From an uncultured Porticoccus sp. (GTDB taxonomy: Bacteria; Pseudomonadota; Gammaproteobacteria; Pseudomonadales; Porticoccaceae), in the NCBI GenBank assembly GCA_947259505.1, contig CAMYLT010000002.1, positions 124,001 through 188,000 on the forward strand: a stretch of 64,000 nt of DNA, written 5' to 3'. Position numbers and translations under genes: made by a program. Every line of letters begins with the position of its first letter. The stretch's first letter is position 1. Shown here piece after piece: positions 19,108 to 27,022 of this stretch. The notes beneath the pieces were generated by a model, which ran no database searches, had not been told where the DNA came from, and saw only the letters and a list, made by a program, of their open reading frames with translations.

Positions 19108-19154
19108 AGAAGAGGAGCGTTGTACTGCCACCCATGAAAGCCATCGAGAATGAC

Positions 19155-19454
19155 ATGAACATCAAACCCACCCGAGCCGACCAGAGCCAAAGCTCTCAGA
19201 AACCCAGCTCGGCTTCGGCTAAATCATCCATCGAGGGATCAGGTGGCTCTTCCATTGCGTCAGACACAGATTCTGTAAAGCTGACCAGCTCAGCAATGGA
19301 ATTCCTCAAACTGGAGGAAACCCTAAACCACATCCCAGAGATTGATAGTGGACGGATCAATGCTCTCAAAGAGTTAATTGCGAAAGGAGAATATCAAATT
19401 GATACTGACAAAATAGTCAGCAATCTCCTCCAGGCGGAAAAGGAACTGTACTAA
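19155..19454 (+). CDS. flgM: Anti-sigma-28 factor FlgM
   Basis: 99 residues from the ATG at 19155 (GAG 7 nt upstream); an ATG at 19134 would add seven residues, but its Shine-Dalgarno is too far away. FlgM holds FliA inactive until it is exported through the finished hook. The N-terminal half is Ser/Lys-rich and disordered; the C-terminal FliA-binding part is visible: DSVKLTSSAMEFLKLEE and SGRINALKELIAKGEYQID (about 75-93). It lies 4 bp before flgN. Confidence 0.92.
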   Translation: MNIKPTRADQSQSSQKPSSASAKSSIEGSGGSSIASDTDSVKLTSSAMEFLKLEETLNHIPEIDSGRINALKELIAKGEYQIDTDKIVSNLLQAEKELY

Positions 19455-19458
19455 TTCC

Positions 19459-19926
19459 ATGAGCCGACAGCCATTCATTAATCTTCTTAATGATGAGACA
19501 AACCAGCTTAAACAGTTGCTGCACGCCCTGAGCGATGAAGCGACCGCCCTGCTTAGCAACGAGCCCAGCAACATCGAGTTGGCCACAAACGCAAAAAAGC
19601 ACGCCCTTGAAAAACAAATTGAACTAACCATGGCCCGCGAAAATGCCATGCAAGAATTGACTGGATACAGCGGCGATGAGGCACTGAACCAGCTCGCCAA
19701 CAACACTAAAGATGCTCACTTAAAACAGCTCATTCTTGACCTCGCAGAACGGGCAAAGCAATGCCGAGAAATGAACCAGGCAAACGGCAAACTAATACAC
19801 AAACAGCAGCGCCATACCAACAACGCCTTGAATACACTCCGCCAAAGAGAAGCCCCACCAGCAACCTACTCCAACCATGGCAGCCCGGATCAGGTATGTG
19901 ATTCCCGCACCATTGGAAAAGCATAA
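19459..19926 (+). CDS. flgN: FlgN export chaperone for FlgK/FlgL
   Basis: 155 residues, helical. FlgN binds the C-termini of the junction proteins FlgK and FlgL and directs them to export. The family is weakly conserved; the call uses size, the N-terminal helix pair (LLNDETNQLKQLLHALSDEATALLSNE-like), a central helix with KKHALEKQIELTMARENAM, and place after flgM. The C-terminal 20 residues look unstructured. Its TAA directly precedes the flgZ ATG. Confidence 0.88.
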   Translation: MSRQPFINLLNDETNQLKQLLHALSDEATALLSNEPSNIELATNAKKHALEKQIELTMARENAMQELTGYSGDEALNQLANNTKDAHLKQLILDLAERAKQCREMNQANGKLIHKQQRHTNNALNTLRQREAPPATYSNHGSPDQVCDSRTIGKA

Positions 19927-20649
19927 ATGGCTGATGAACCGACTCTCACCACATCGTCATACAACATTCTGACACAGCTAGAGAAACTTCGACTCGCACG
20001 GCAACCATTGACCGTAAAGCTCACTACAGATCAAGAACATAGCTACACATCTTACGTTGTTGAAGCCAATAGTGATTGGCTTCTAATTGACCACTTTACC
20101 CCCAAGTCTGGCAACCAACGTGTCATTCCGGGCAAAACGCTCTATTTCGAAACCAACCTACGGGGCAGCCAGTATCAGTTTCAATGCAAACATCTAGCCT
20201 ACCCTGTAGATCAATCCGGATTCCCCTGTCATCAGCTCCGTCTTCCGGGGATACTCAGGCATTCTGAACATAGAACTAATTATCGAGTACTCGTCCGACA
20301 AGACATATCACCCCCTATCAGTATCATTACAGCCAACGGCAGCAAACTCTCAGGAAACCTGGATAATATTTCGTTAGGCGGCGCCTGCCTGAAGCACTCT
20401 ACACTCAGTGATATCCGGCAAACCAGCACTTCTGTAGCATGTGAAATCAAATTTGATAACATGAATACACTGGCAGTGGATGCAATCATCTGTTACCAGA
20501 CACCCCTAAAAAGTCAATCTGGCAGTCGTATCGGCATCCAGTTTCAGAACCTTCACTCGGCTATATATCGCCAACTCCACCACCAAGTAATGAAATTACA
20601 GCGACTACAAATCAGGACCGGACTATCCATAGTGCAAGCACTCAGCTAA
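19927..20649 (+). CDS. flgZ: FlgZ/YcgR-type PilZ flagellar brake protein
   Basis: 240 residues, two domains: an N-terminal YcgR-like barrel (about 15-110) and a C-terminal PilZ domain (about 115-225). The c-di-GMP binding motifs are present: RTNYR (RxxxR, about 118-122) and DNISLGGAC (D/NxSxxG, about 146-154). YcgR-type proteins bind c-di-GMP and interact with stator/rotor to slow the motor; in Pseudomonas the orthologue FlgZ is also encoded after flgMN. Its start abuts flgN's stop. A diguanylate cyclase gene follows 170 bp downstream. Confidence 0.9.
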   Translation: MADEPTLTTSSYNILTQLEKLRLARQPLTVKLTTDQEHSYTSYVVEANSDWLLIDHFTPKSGNQRVIPGKTLYFETNLRGSQYQFQCKHLAYPVDQSGFPCHQLRLPGILRHSEHRTNYRVLVRQDISPPISIITANGSKLSGNLDNISLGGACLKHSTLSDIRQTSTSVACEIKFDNMNTLAVDAIICYQTPLKSQSGSRIGIQFQNLHSAIYRQLHHQVMKLQRLQIRTGLSIVQALS

Positions 20650-20665
20650 TGTCAATTTATTGACA
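20650..20665 (+). other. Perfect short hairpin after flgZ
   Basis: TGTCAA-ttta-TTGACA immediately after the flgZ stop, AT-rich, with no clear T tract. It may be a weak 3' end of the flg transcript. The rest of the gap to 20820 has nothing I can name. Confidence 0.35.
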
Positions 20666-20820
20666 TAAGAATATTTAAAATAAACCTCCAAAAAAAATCG
20701 TCATTATCCAGACAATCTGTCATCCTTGGAGCCATAAAGTGAGCATCAGAATGCAAGGCTCACCCTTGATTCAACACCCACAATCTCGCGATCAACCATA
20801 AGCATGGAAGATATAAAAAA

Positions 20821-21741
20821 GTGAACAAGGTTACCCCTTCTAAACCCACACTTGTGGAATCTGGCCGAGTTAACACGCCTTTGAAAGCGACACATCCTGA
20901 CTACGGCCTGTCAGAAATGGATCTACTAAAACTTCATCAACGTTTAGCCACCACATTGAAGCCCTCTGATTTGATCAACCGTCTTTTCAGCTGGCTTAGT
21001 CAATATCAGCTGGTAAGCGGCATTGAGTACCTAGAACCACTGGACAACCGAACACTCATCGCCGGCTCATCAAAACTGCACAAAGCCCAGTACATCATTC
21101 GCCTGGAGGACCGCTACCTGGGCGAACTTACCATCAGCAGCCAGAAAAAATTTATAGAAGTCGACATTCTTACTCACGAACAAGCTATTTCTTGCTTAAT
21201 TCACCACCTCAAAAACGCACTGGATTACCAAGCTCTGGAAAAAGTAGCGTTTCACGACAGTCTGACTGGCGTGATGAACCGGACGTCAATGGATGAACTG
21301 CTTCCAAAAGAAGTAGGAAGAGCACAGCGTCATTGCTACGACTTGTCGGTGGTCATGGTAGATATTGATAACTTTAAAGTTATTAACGACGAAGCTGGTC
21401 ATATAATGGGAGATCATATCCTCAGACATGTTTCGCGTACCATCAAGAACCAACTGAGAACATCTGACTTACTGTTTCGCTACGGCGGAGATGAATTCTT
21501 TATAATCTTACCCAATGCAGATCTGCCAGGTGCCAACAAAGTGGCTCAACAAATCATCAACTCCATGGGAAGAGACCTCGACAAAAACCTAGCGCTTACA
21601 ACGGTACCCAAGCTGAGTATCGGGGTTACTCATTACCGTCCAGACGAACACCATGAGGAGCTCGTGTGCAGAGTAGATAGCGCTCTATATGAGGCCAAAA
21701 AGAACGGTCGTAACTGCATTATTAGCAAAAAAGCCGATTAA
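20821..21741 (+). CDS. Diguanylate cyclase (GGDEF) with N-terminal sensor region
   Basis: 306 residues from a GTG with GGAAG about 10 nt upstream; no ATG lies before the conserved region. Residues 1-140 form a GAF-like sensor region of uncertain ligand, without membrane segments. Residues 145-305 form the GGDEF domain: DSLTGVMNR, DIDNFKVIND, and an intact RYGGDEF with RTSD five residues before it (inhibitory I-site). It should make c-di-GMP in the cytoplasm and be product-inhibited. Its place behind flgZ suggests a local pair of producer and motor-brake receptor; that link is inferred. Confidence 0.9.
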   Translation: MNKVTPSKPTLVESGRVNTPLKATHPDYGLSEMDLLKLHQRLATTLKPSDLINRLFSWLSQYQLVSGIEYLEPLDNRTLIAGSSKLHKAQYIIRLEDRYLGELTISSQKKFIEVDILTHEQAISCLIHHLKNALDYQALEKVAFHDSLTGVMNRTSMDELLPKEVGRAQRHCYDLSVVMVDIDNFKVINDEAGHIMGDHILRHVSRTIKNQLRTSDLLFRYGGDEFFIILPNADLPGANKVAQQIINSMGRDLDKNLALTTVPKLSIGVTHYRPDEHHEELVCRVDSALYEAKKNGRNCIISKKAD

Positions 21742-21795
21742 CAGGAGCACGCGTAACTGGCGCAGCAAGTTAGGAACGAATTTTAATCTTGAGGA

Positions 21796-21824
21796 TTGAC
21801 AATCATTACCGTGATCACTATGAG
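21796..21824 (+). promoter_or_regulatory. Strong sigma-70 type promoter
   Basis: TTGACA, 17 bases, TATGAG. The -35 is perfect and the spacing ideal. It points into the hairpin and the tRNA-Leu-like sequence, so this stretch is likely to be transcribed even though no protein gene follows for 450 bp. Confidence 0.6.
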
Positions 21825-21835
21825 TTGCGATCTCT

Positions 21836-21858
21836 GCAGAAGTACCGATGACTTCTGC
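21836..21858 (+). other. Perfect 8-bp hairpin at the head of the noncoding unit
   Basis: GCAGAAGT-accgatg-ACTTCTGC, with no T tract after it, so not a terminator. It would lie at the very 5' end of a transcript from the 21796 promoter, where such stems often protect RNAs. Confidence 0.5.
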
Positions 21859-21862
21859 GAAT

Positions 21863-21925
21863 ACACAGGCGGCAGAACTGGTAGACACCTTAGCTTCAGG
21901 GGCTAGCGGCCTCGGAGGTACAAGA
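21863..21925 (+). pseudogene. Decayed 5' three-quarters of a tRNA-Leu (CAG)
   Basis: The D-arm GGTAGACAC, the anticodon stem-loop TTAGC-TTCAGGG-GCTAG (anticodon CAG) and the start of a class II variable arm (GCGGCCTCGG) are clear. The acceptor strand reads ACACAGG where GCCCAGG would be needed to pair with the 3' piece at 22187-22209 (5 of 7 pairs left). The T-loop region (AGGTACAAGA) is recognisable, but the sequence then diverges. This looks like a tRNA-Leu gene broken in the T-arm. Confidence 0.6.
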
Positions 21926-22028
21926 ATCGTCTAAAAATCCCACCTATAATATCTTAAGTTAGATGTCTGGAACGTCAGGTAATACAACACCTGCTGTAAA
22001 GATCTCATGTAGCTGAAAACTGCACAAT

Positions 22029-22078
22029 CATGTTCTTAGGCGCTCCATAAATTTTTAGCGAGAGACATGTTTTTTTTT
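22029..22078 (+). terminator. Intrinsic terminator inside the interrupted tRNA-Leu
   Basis: CATGT...ACATG (5 bp) encloses an inner CGCT/AGCG stem, followed by nine Ts. It would end a transcript from the 21796 promoter at about 250 nt. Confidence 0.5.
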
Positions 22079-22186
22079 GCGATATCACTGGGCAGTGATC
22101 TCCCCTTTACAACCCATTAGACCGCCCATTAGTATTACCAAATATAAAAAACAACTTATTGAATCAATAGGCACTAATTTTTTAGT

Positions 22187-22209
22187 GTACAGTCCTCTCC
22201 TGGGCACCA
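22187..22209 (+). pseudogene. Detached 3' end of tRNA-Leu with CCA
   Basis: Ends CCTCT-CCTGGGC-A-CCA: T-stem 3' strand, acceptor 3' strand, discriminator A and encoded CCA. CCTGGGC is the partner of an ancestral GCCCAGG 5' strand, whose decayed form is at 21863. About 260 bp separates the two pieces. A small hairpin (CACTAA-tttt-TTAGTG) precedes it. Confidence 0.5.
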
Positions 22210-22242
22210 TACAAAAGCTATTTTTTGAAGAAAATGGCACCT

Positions 22243-22282
22243 AAAAAAGGCTGAAGCCCTAAAGAAGGATTCGGTCTTTTTT
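22243..22282 (+). terminator. Terminator after the tRNA-Leu remnant
   Basis: AAAAAAGGCTGAAGCC pairs with GGATTCGGTCTTTTTT across an 8-nt loop (one mismatch, several G-U pairs), ending in six Ts. It matches the position expected for the original tRNA-Leu terminator. Confidence 0.65.
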
Positions 22283-22293
22283 ATTTGGGCCTC

Positions 22294-22299
22294 TATAAT
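22294..22299 (+). promoter_or_regulatory. Possible -10 box giving a leaderless mRNA
   Basis: A perfect TATAAT ends 6 bp before the ATG at 22306, so transcription would begin at or beside the start codon. No Shine-Dalgarno is visible. The -35 region (about 22271-22276) is poor. Confidence 0.35.
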
Positions 22300-22305
22300 G
22301 CCCCG

Positions 22306-25300
22306 ATGTTTAGAAACCTTTGCTTATATACCTTCCTCCTCGTCCCCCTGATCCTGGCCAGTTTCAGCCCGCAGGTTCACGCCACGGACAAGGTGGTTCT
22401 ACAGCTCAAATGGGAACATGAATTCCAGTTCGCCGGCTACTATGCAGCGCTTTGGCAAGGCTACTACGAGCGCGAAGGACTAGATGTCGAGATTCGCTCA
22501 GCGGCAACCCCGGAGGGACAATTCCTTTCTCCCCTGGAAGAACTGACCAGCGGCCGAGCCGACTTCGCCATCGGTGGTGCCGATGTTTTCATTTCCCGCG
22601 GACAGGGGCTAGACCTGAAGGTACTTTCGCCCATCTTTCAGCGTTCCCCAGGGGCATTGTTTGCACTGGAAAAATATCCGACACACAATGTTGAGCAAGC
22701 CTCCAAATTACGCATCGCCGCAATACCTTCAGATGACACGTACCTAGAAGCGCGCGCGATGTTTTTCATGAACGGGATTGATCCGAAACGCGTACAGTTC
22801 GTGGATGCACCTGTGAGTATTGCGTCCCTGCTCGACGACAAAGCTGACGCAATAGTTACCTATGGTATTTCTGCACGTATTCGCAGCGAAGAGCTTGGCT
22901 TGACCCTTAACTCGTTAAGCCCGAGTGATCACGGCATCCAGTTTTACGGGGACATGCTCTATACCAGCGGCCAACTGGCCCGTGAGCAACCAGAACTGGC
23001 CGAAAAATTTCTCCGGGCCAGCCTCAACGGCTGGCGCTATGCACTGGAACATAGGGCTGAAATCGCCCAGCGAATCGCCAGGACACTACCACGTCACATC
23101 TACCACTATGATGATTTTGAGGCATACAACCGGAAGTTCGCACAGCTGATAGATGACTACACCTACTACCCAGTTGTTGATCTGGGGCATGTTGATTACA
23201 AACGCTGGCAACGCACCTACGAGATTCTCGAGCGCTTGGGCGAAATCCAACGGCCCTATGACCCCGCATCCCTGCTATTCAGCAAACCACAGGGACCCGC
23301 CTACACCTTTTCAATTCTGATATGGGCGGCCGCAGCCCTATTGATCCTGATTTTCGCACTGATATCCCGCCACATTGGTCGTGGTCGAGGTTGGCAGGTT
23401 TCAGTTCTGCTATTGGTGCTTCTGGTAGAACAGGGCCTGGAAGCCTGGCACCGACAGGATGTACTCACCCAACGATCAGCCCAGGCATTGGAGCAGTTGG
23501 CAACGGTCCGCTCGAAACTGGAACAGGTACTGGCGCGCAACCTTGCCGAACTGAATGGTGTGGCCGCCTTTATCGCGGCCAACCCCAACCTGTCGCAGGA
23601 ACAATTCGCTCAGTACGCCAACAATATTCTGAAGCTTGACCCACAACTGATTAACCTGGCTGCAGCACCGAACCTGATCGTCAAATACATCTATCCTCGC
23701 CACGGTAATGAGGCCGTGATCGGGTTGGATTATCGGAAAAATCCGCAACAGTTTCCCGCCGTCATACATGCTATTGAATCCAAGGAACCGATTATTGCCG
23801 GACCGGTAGATCTCATTCAGGGTGATCGCGCATTTATCGGCAGAGCCCCCATTTCGGTGATGGGGCCAGACGGTGAACTGCGTAGCTGGGGAATTGTATC
23901 AGCCCCGATTGACGTGGCCTCCGTGTACCGGGAGGCCGGACTGCTTGACCCTGAACTGGGCCTTAAAATCGCCATTCGTGGCAAGGATGGCAGTGGTTCC
24001 AGCGGTGAAGTCTTTTACGGGCACCCGGATATTTTTACCCATCCCGAGGTAGTGAAGCAGACCGTCAGCATTGGCGGCGGATCCTGGCAGATCGGTGCTA
24101 TCCGCGGCGTGAATGCTGACGCCATCTCACCCCGACTGATCCTGATACGAAGTTCCTCCGCGTTGTTCGCGCTCTTAATTGCGTTGCTATTACTTGCCTA
24201 CCGGCGCAACCGTGAAAGCCAGAAACACTACCAGGCAGTTTTGCGACGACATGCCGAGTTCTTGCGAGAAGTAGAAACCGTTGCCAAGGTCGGCGGCTGG
24301 CGCATGAATGAATCCGGGATCATCAGCGAACTCTCCGCGCAGGCGCGAACCCTGTTGAATCTCGCACCAACAGAAACACGGCCCAGTGTCGAGACCTTCA
24401 CACACTCACTCATCGCCGCCTCGGGACTGGATATTGCACAGCTGCTGCGCAACGCCTTGCACAATGCTGAAAATGTCGACCTTGAGGTGAGATCGCGTGA
24501 CGGGAAATCGTGGTTTCGACTGATTGGCGATCCCTTGCAGGACAGTGAAGGTCATGCGGAAATCGTCGGGGCAATTCAGGATATCACCGAGAAAAAAATT
24601 GCCGATGCGAAGATTGAACGACAAGCCAACTATGACAGCCTGACGGATCTGCCCAACCGGGAACTGTTTCGGGATCGGCTGGAAACCGCTATGGCTCTGA
24701 CACGGCGTACCGGCTGTTCCATTGCACTACTATTCGTCGATCTGGACCACTTTAAAGCCATCAATGATAACTATGGTCACCGCGAAGGCGATCTGGTGTT
24801 GCAGGAATCAGCCCGCAGAATTCGAGCCTGTGTCAGGGAATCAGATACTGTCGGCCGACACAGCGGTGATGAGTTTACCGTTATTTTACACGACGTCAGC
24901 AGTGATACTGCGGCCGAAAAAATCGCCTCAAAGCTGGTTGCGGAACTGGGGCGAACATTTAAAGTTGGCGGTGCTGAAGCGCATTGCGGCGCCAGTGTCG
25001 GCATTGCCTTCTATCCCGGCGATGCCAGCAGCGCTGACAACCTGGTCGTGAATGCCGACCAGGCCATGTATGAAGTCAAGAAAAGTGGTCGCAACGGCTG
25101 GCATTTCTATACCGAGGAGATGCAGAGTAGATCCGAGCATCGCCACCACCTGTACAACGACCTCGTCACCGCCATACGCGATGATGAATTAACCGTACAT
25201 TTGCAGCCCATTGTTGCAACGACCGATGGCCGGATTGTTGGTTGCGAAGCGCTGGCGCGCTGGCAACGGCAGGATGGCAGCTGGTTGCCGCCGAGCGAGT

Positions 25301-25926
25301 TCATTCCCCTCGCGGAAGAAACCGGTCTAGTCAATCAAATCGATTATCTGATAATGACCAAGGCAACGAGCGCATTGCATCGCATCAATGAGACGCTCAG
25401 GCAACCCATTAAACTCTCAATCAACGTGTCCCCGCGGCTTTTCCATACAAAAGATCAGGCCCTCGACCACTGGGTGCAATTGGTGCGCGATTCCAGCAAA
25501 ACACTGCCCATAACCGTTGAAATCACGGAAAGGTTATTGATTGAGGAAAGTGAGCGAACCACCGCGGCCCTGCTCGATCTCGCGGAAATGGGTGTCGGTA
25601 TCTCGATCGATGATTTCGGCACCGGTTACTCATCCCTCAGCTATCTGACCCGCTTCCCGGTGACCGGGCTCAAAATTGACCGATCATTTGTGAACGGAAT
25701 TGGCCATAGCCCGACCGCTGAACCACTGATTGAAACCATCTTGGCAATGGCCAGCAAACTTGGCTTAACGGTCGTTGCCGAGGGTGTGGAAACGGCTGCC
25801 CAGCTTGAATATCTTACGCAGCATCAATGTGGCTATGCACAGGGCTACTTCCTCGGTAGACCAATGCCCATTGAGGAATTCGAAGCGCAAGTACATGAGG
25901 GGGAGACGGCAGCGGTTTTAAGCTGA
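22306..25926 (+). CDS. Periplasmic-sensor / CHASE / PAS / GGDEF / EAL c-di-GMP enzyme
   Basis: About 1206 residues from the ATG at 22306. Order: signal peptide (1-26, cleaved near VHA); an NMT1/THI5-like solute-binding domain (27-330, with LQLKWEHEFQFAGYYAA); a transmembrane helix (about 337-358) and a second hydrophobic stretch (about 365-385); a CHASE-type periplasmic domain (about 400-600); a transmembrane helix (about 612-633); a PAS-like region (about 645-770); GGDEF with the active loop as SGDEF and DLDHFKAIND; then EAL with CEALARW, DDFGTGYSS and AEGVET, all phosphodiesterase motifs intact. Two extracytoplasmic sensors thus feed one bifunctional enzyme. The ligand is unknown; NMT1/THI5 relatives bind thiamine-precursor-like small molecules. 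Confidence 0.9.
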   Translation: MFRNLCLYTFLLVPLILASFSPQVHATDKVVLQLKWEHEFQFAGYYAALWQGYYEREGLDVEIRSAATPEGQFLSPLEELTSGRADFAIGGADVFISRGQGLDLKVLSPIFQRSPGALFALEKYPTHNVEQASKLRIAAIPSDDTYLEARAMFFMNGIDPKRVQFVDAPVSIASLLDDKADAIVTYGISARIRSEELGLTLNSLSPSDHGIQFYGDMLYTSGQLAREQPELAEKFLRASLNGWRYALEHRAEIAQRIARTLPRHIYHYDDFEAYNRKFAQLIDDYTYYPVVDLGHVDYKRWQRTYEILERLGEIQRPYDPASLLFSKPQGPAYTFSILIWAAAALLILIFALISRHIGRGRGWQVSVLLLVLLVEQGLEAWHRQDVLTQRSAQALEQLATVRSKLEQVLARNLAELNGVAAFIAANPNLSQEQFAQYANNILKLDPQLINLAAAPNLIVKYIYPRHGNEAVIGLDYRKNPQQFPAVIHAIESKEPIIAGPVDLIQGDRAFIGRAPISVMGPDGELRSWGIVSAPIDVASVYREAGLLDPELGLKIAIRGKDGSGSSGEVFYGHPDIFTHPEVVKQTVSIGGGSWQIGAIRGVNADAISPRLILIRSSSALFALLIALLLLAYRRNRESQKHYQAVLRRHAEFLREVETVAKVGGWRMNESGIISELSAQARTLLNLAPTETRPSVETFTHSLIAASGLDIAQLLRNALHNAENVDLEVRSRDGKSWFRLIGDPLQDSEGHAEIVGAIQDITEKKIADAKIERQANYDSLTDLPNRELFRDRLETAMALTRRTGCSIALLFVDLDHFKAINDNYGHREGDLVLQESARRIRACVRESDTVGRHSGDEFTVILHDVSSDTAAEKIASKLVAELGRTFKVGGAEAHCGASVGIAFYPGDASSADNLVVNADQAMYEVKKSGRNGWHFYTEEMQSRSEHRHHLYNDLVTAIRDDELTVHLQPIVATTDGRIVGCEALARWQRQDGSWLPPSEFIPLAEETGLVNQIDYLIMTKATSALHRINETLRQPIKLSINVSPRLFHTKDQALDHWVQLVRDSSKTLPITVEITERLLIEESERTTAALLDLAEMGVGISIDDFGTGYSSLSYLTRFPVTGLKIDRSFVNGIGHSPTAEPLIETILAMASKLGLTVVAEGVETAAQLEYLTQHQCGYAQGYFLGRPMPIEEFEAQVHEGETAAVLS

Positions 25927-25978
25927 ATTCTTTATCGCCTCTCCGTTGCACAGTGTCACGATTGTGAGCGCCACACAG

Positions 25979-25996
25979 AAAGGTAAGGGCCTTTTT
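25979..25996 (+). terminator. Weak terminator after the GGDEF-EAL gene
   Basis: AAAGG-taaggg-CCTTT followed by Ts, about 55 bp after the stop. Short stem, so only tentative. Confidence 0.35.
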
Positions 25997-26172
25997 GTTT
26001 ACTGCTATACCGACTCAAAAAGCAGGAAGTTTGTGACTGGATAAAAACATACCCCTAGGCTGCAACCTTGCTGCAGGATTTGAGACTGCAGTTAACACGG
26101 TGTCATTGCCTAATCTAAAACCAGTAAAGGCTTCCGACCATGTGCCGGGTTTATTGTTTCTAGCCAGTCTTT

Positions 26173-26202
26173 TTGAAGTGGAACTCTCGGTCAGGGTATA
26201 TA
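26173..26202 (+). promoter_or_regulatory. Candidate promoter of the glucosylglycerate operon
   Basis: TTGAAG, 18 bases, TATATA (then AC), ending 11 bp before the ATG at 26214. A leader this short leaves no room for a good Shine-Dalgarno, and none is seen. Confidence 0.4.
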
Positions 26203-26213
26203 ACAATGTTCCC

Positions 26214-27014
26214 ATGAATTCCGATAAGCAGTTGATAGTCATTTCTGATCTGGACGGCACGTTACTAGATCACCACAGCTACCAGTTTGATGACGCGCAG
26301 CCCGCTCTGGCACTGCTAGCCGACGAACACATCCCCCTCATTCTCAACAGCAGTAAAACCGCTGCAGAAATCATTGAAATTCGCAACGCTCTGGGCAATA
26401 ACGAGCCCTTTATCGCCGAAAATGGCGGGGGTATTTTCTTACCGAAAGGAAGCGGGTTCATGTGTGTCACCTTGGGCAGGCCCAGAGAAGAATTCCTGCC
26501 CATCATCGCCAGCCTCCGTCACCAAATGGCCTTATCCTTCACCGGATTTTGCGAGATGAGCATACAACAGCTTATGGATTGCACGGGGCTCTCGGAGCAG
26601 GCTTGTCTGCTGGCAAGACAGCGTGACTTTACAGAGCCATTGCTATGGCAGGACAGTGAAGAGGCCCTGCATCTGTTCACCAGGGCACTGGCCCAGCAAG
26701 ACCTGCAAGCCATTCACGGCGGGCGATTTGTCCATATTTCAGGTCTGACCGACAAGGGCAAATCCATTGACTGGATCAGGGGGTACTTCCAAAGACAGCA
26801 CAATCGTGATGTCGAAGTGATAGCCCTCGGTGACAGTGACAATGACATTCCGATGCTAGCGCAGGCCGACCACCCCTTTATCGTTCGCTCCCCCGCTCAC
26901 TCACCACCAACGATGCCCGGACATCGTGCACTTATCAGCGAACACATGGGTCCGAAAGGCTGGAATGACTGTATTTTAAGTTTTTTTCGAAACCCGGAAT
27001 TCCAAAACAGGTAG
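26214..27014 (+). CDS. Mannosyl/glucosyl-3-phosphoglycerate phosphatase (HAD IIB)
   Basis: 266 residues from the ATG at 26214; an upstream extension to 26100 is open but unconserved. HAD motifs: nucleophile region SDLDGTLLD (11-19), motif II NSSKT (about 50), Lys in GLTDKGKS, and acidic motif GDSDNDIPML. The family (MPGP, YedP type) removes phosphate from glycosyl-3-phosphoglycerate. Here it precedes a glucosyl-3-phosphoglycerate synthase gene by 8 bp, so it likely makes glucosylglycerate, an osmolyte that builds up under salt or nitrogen stress. Confidence 0.85.
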   Translation: MNSDKQLIVISDLDGTLLDHHSYQFDDAQPALALLADEHIPLILNSSKTAAEIIEIRNALGNNEPFIAENGGGIFLPKGSGFMCVTLGRPREEFLPIIASLRHQMALSFTGFCEMSIQQLMDCTGLSEQACLLARQRDFTEPLLWQDSEEALHLFTRALAQQDLQAIHGGRFVHISGLTDKGKSIDWIRGYFQRQHNRDVEVIALGDSDNDIPMLAQADHPFIVRSPAHSPPTMPGHRALISEHMGPKGWNDCILSFFRNPEFQNR

Positions 27015-27022
27015 TCAATTTC

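Noticed and set aside
21863..22209. Idea that the tRNA-like ends 347 nt apart form a tmRNA
   Set aside because: A full anticodon arm is present in the 5' piece, no tag-peptide frame or pseudoknots are seen, and the break lies in the T-arm, unlike tmRNA.
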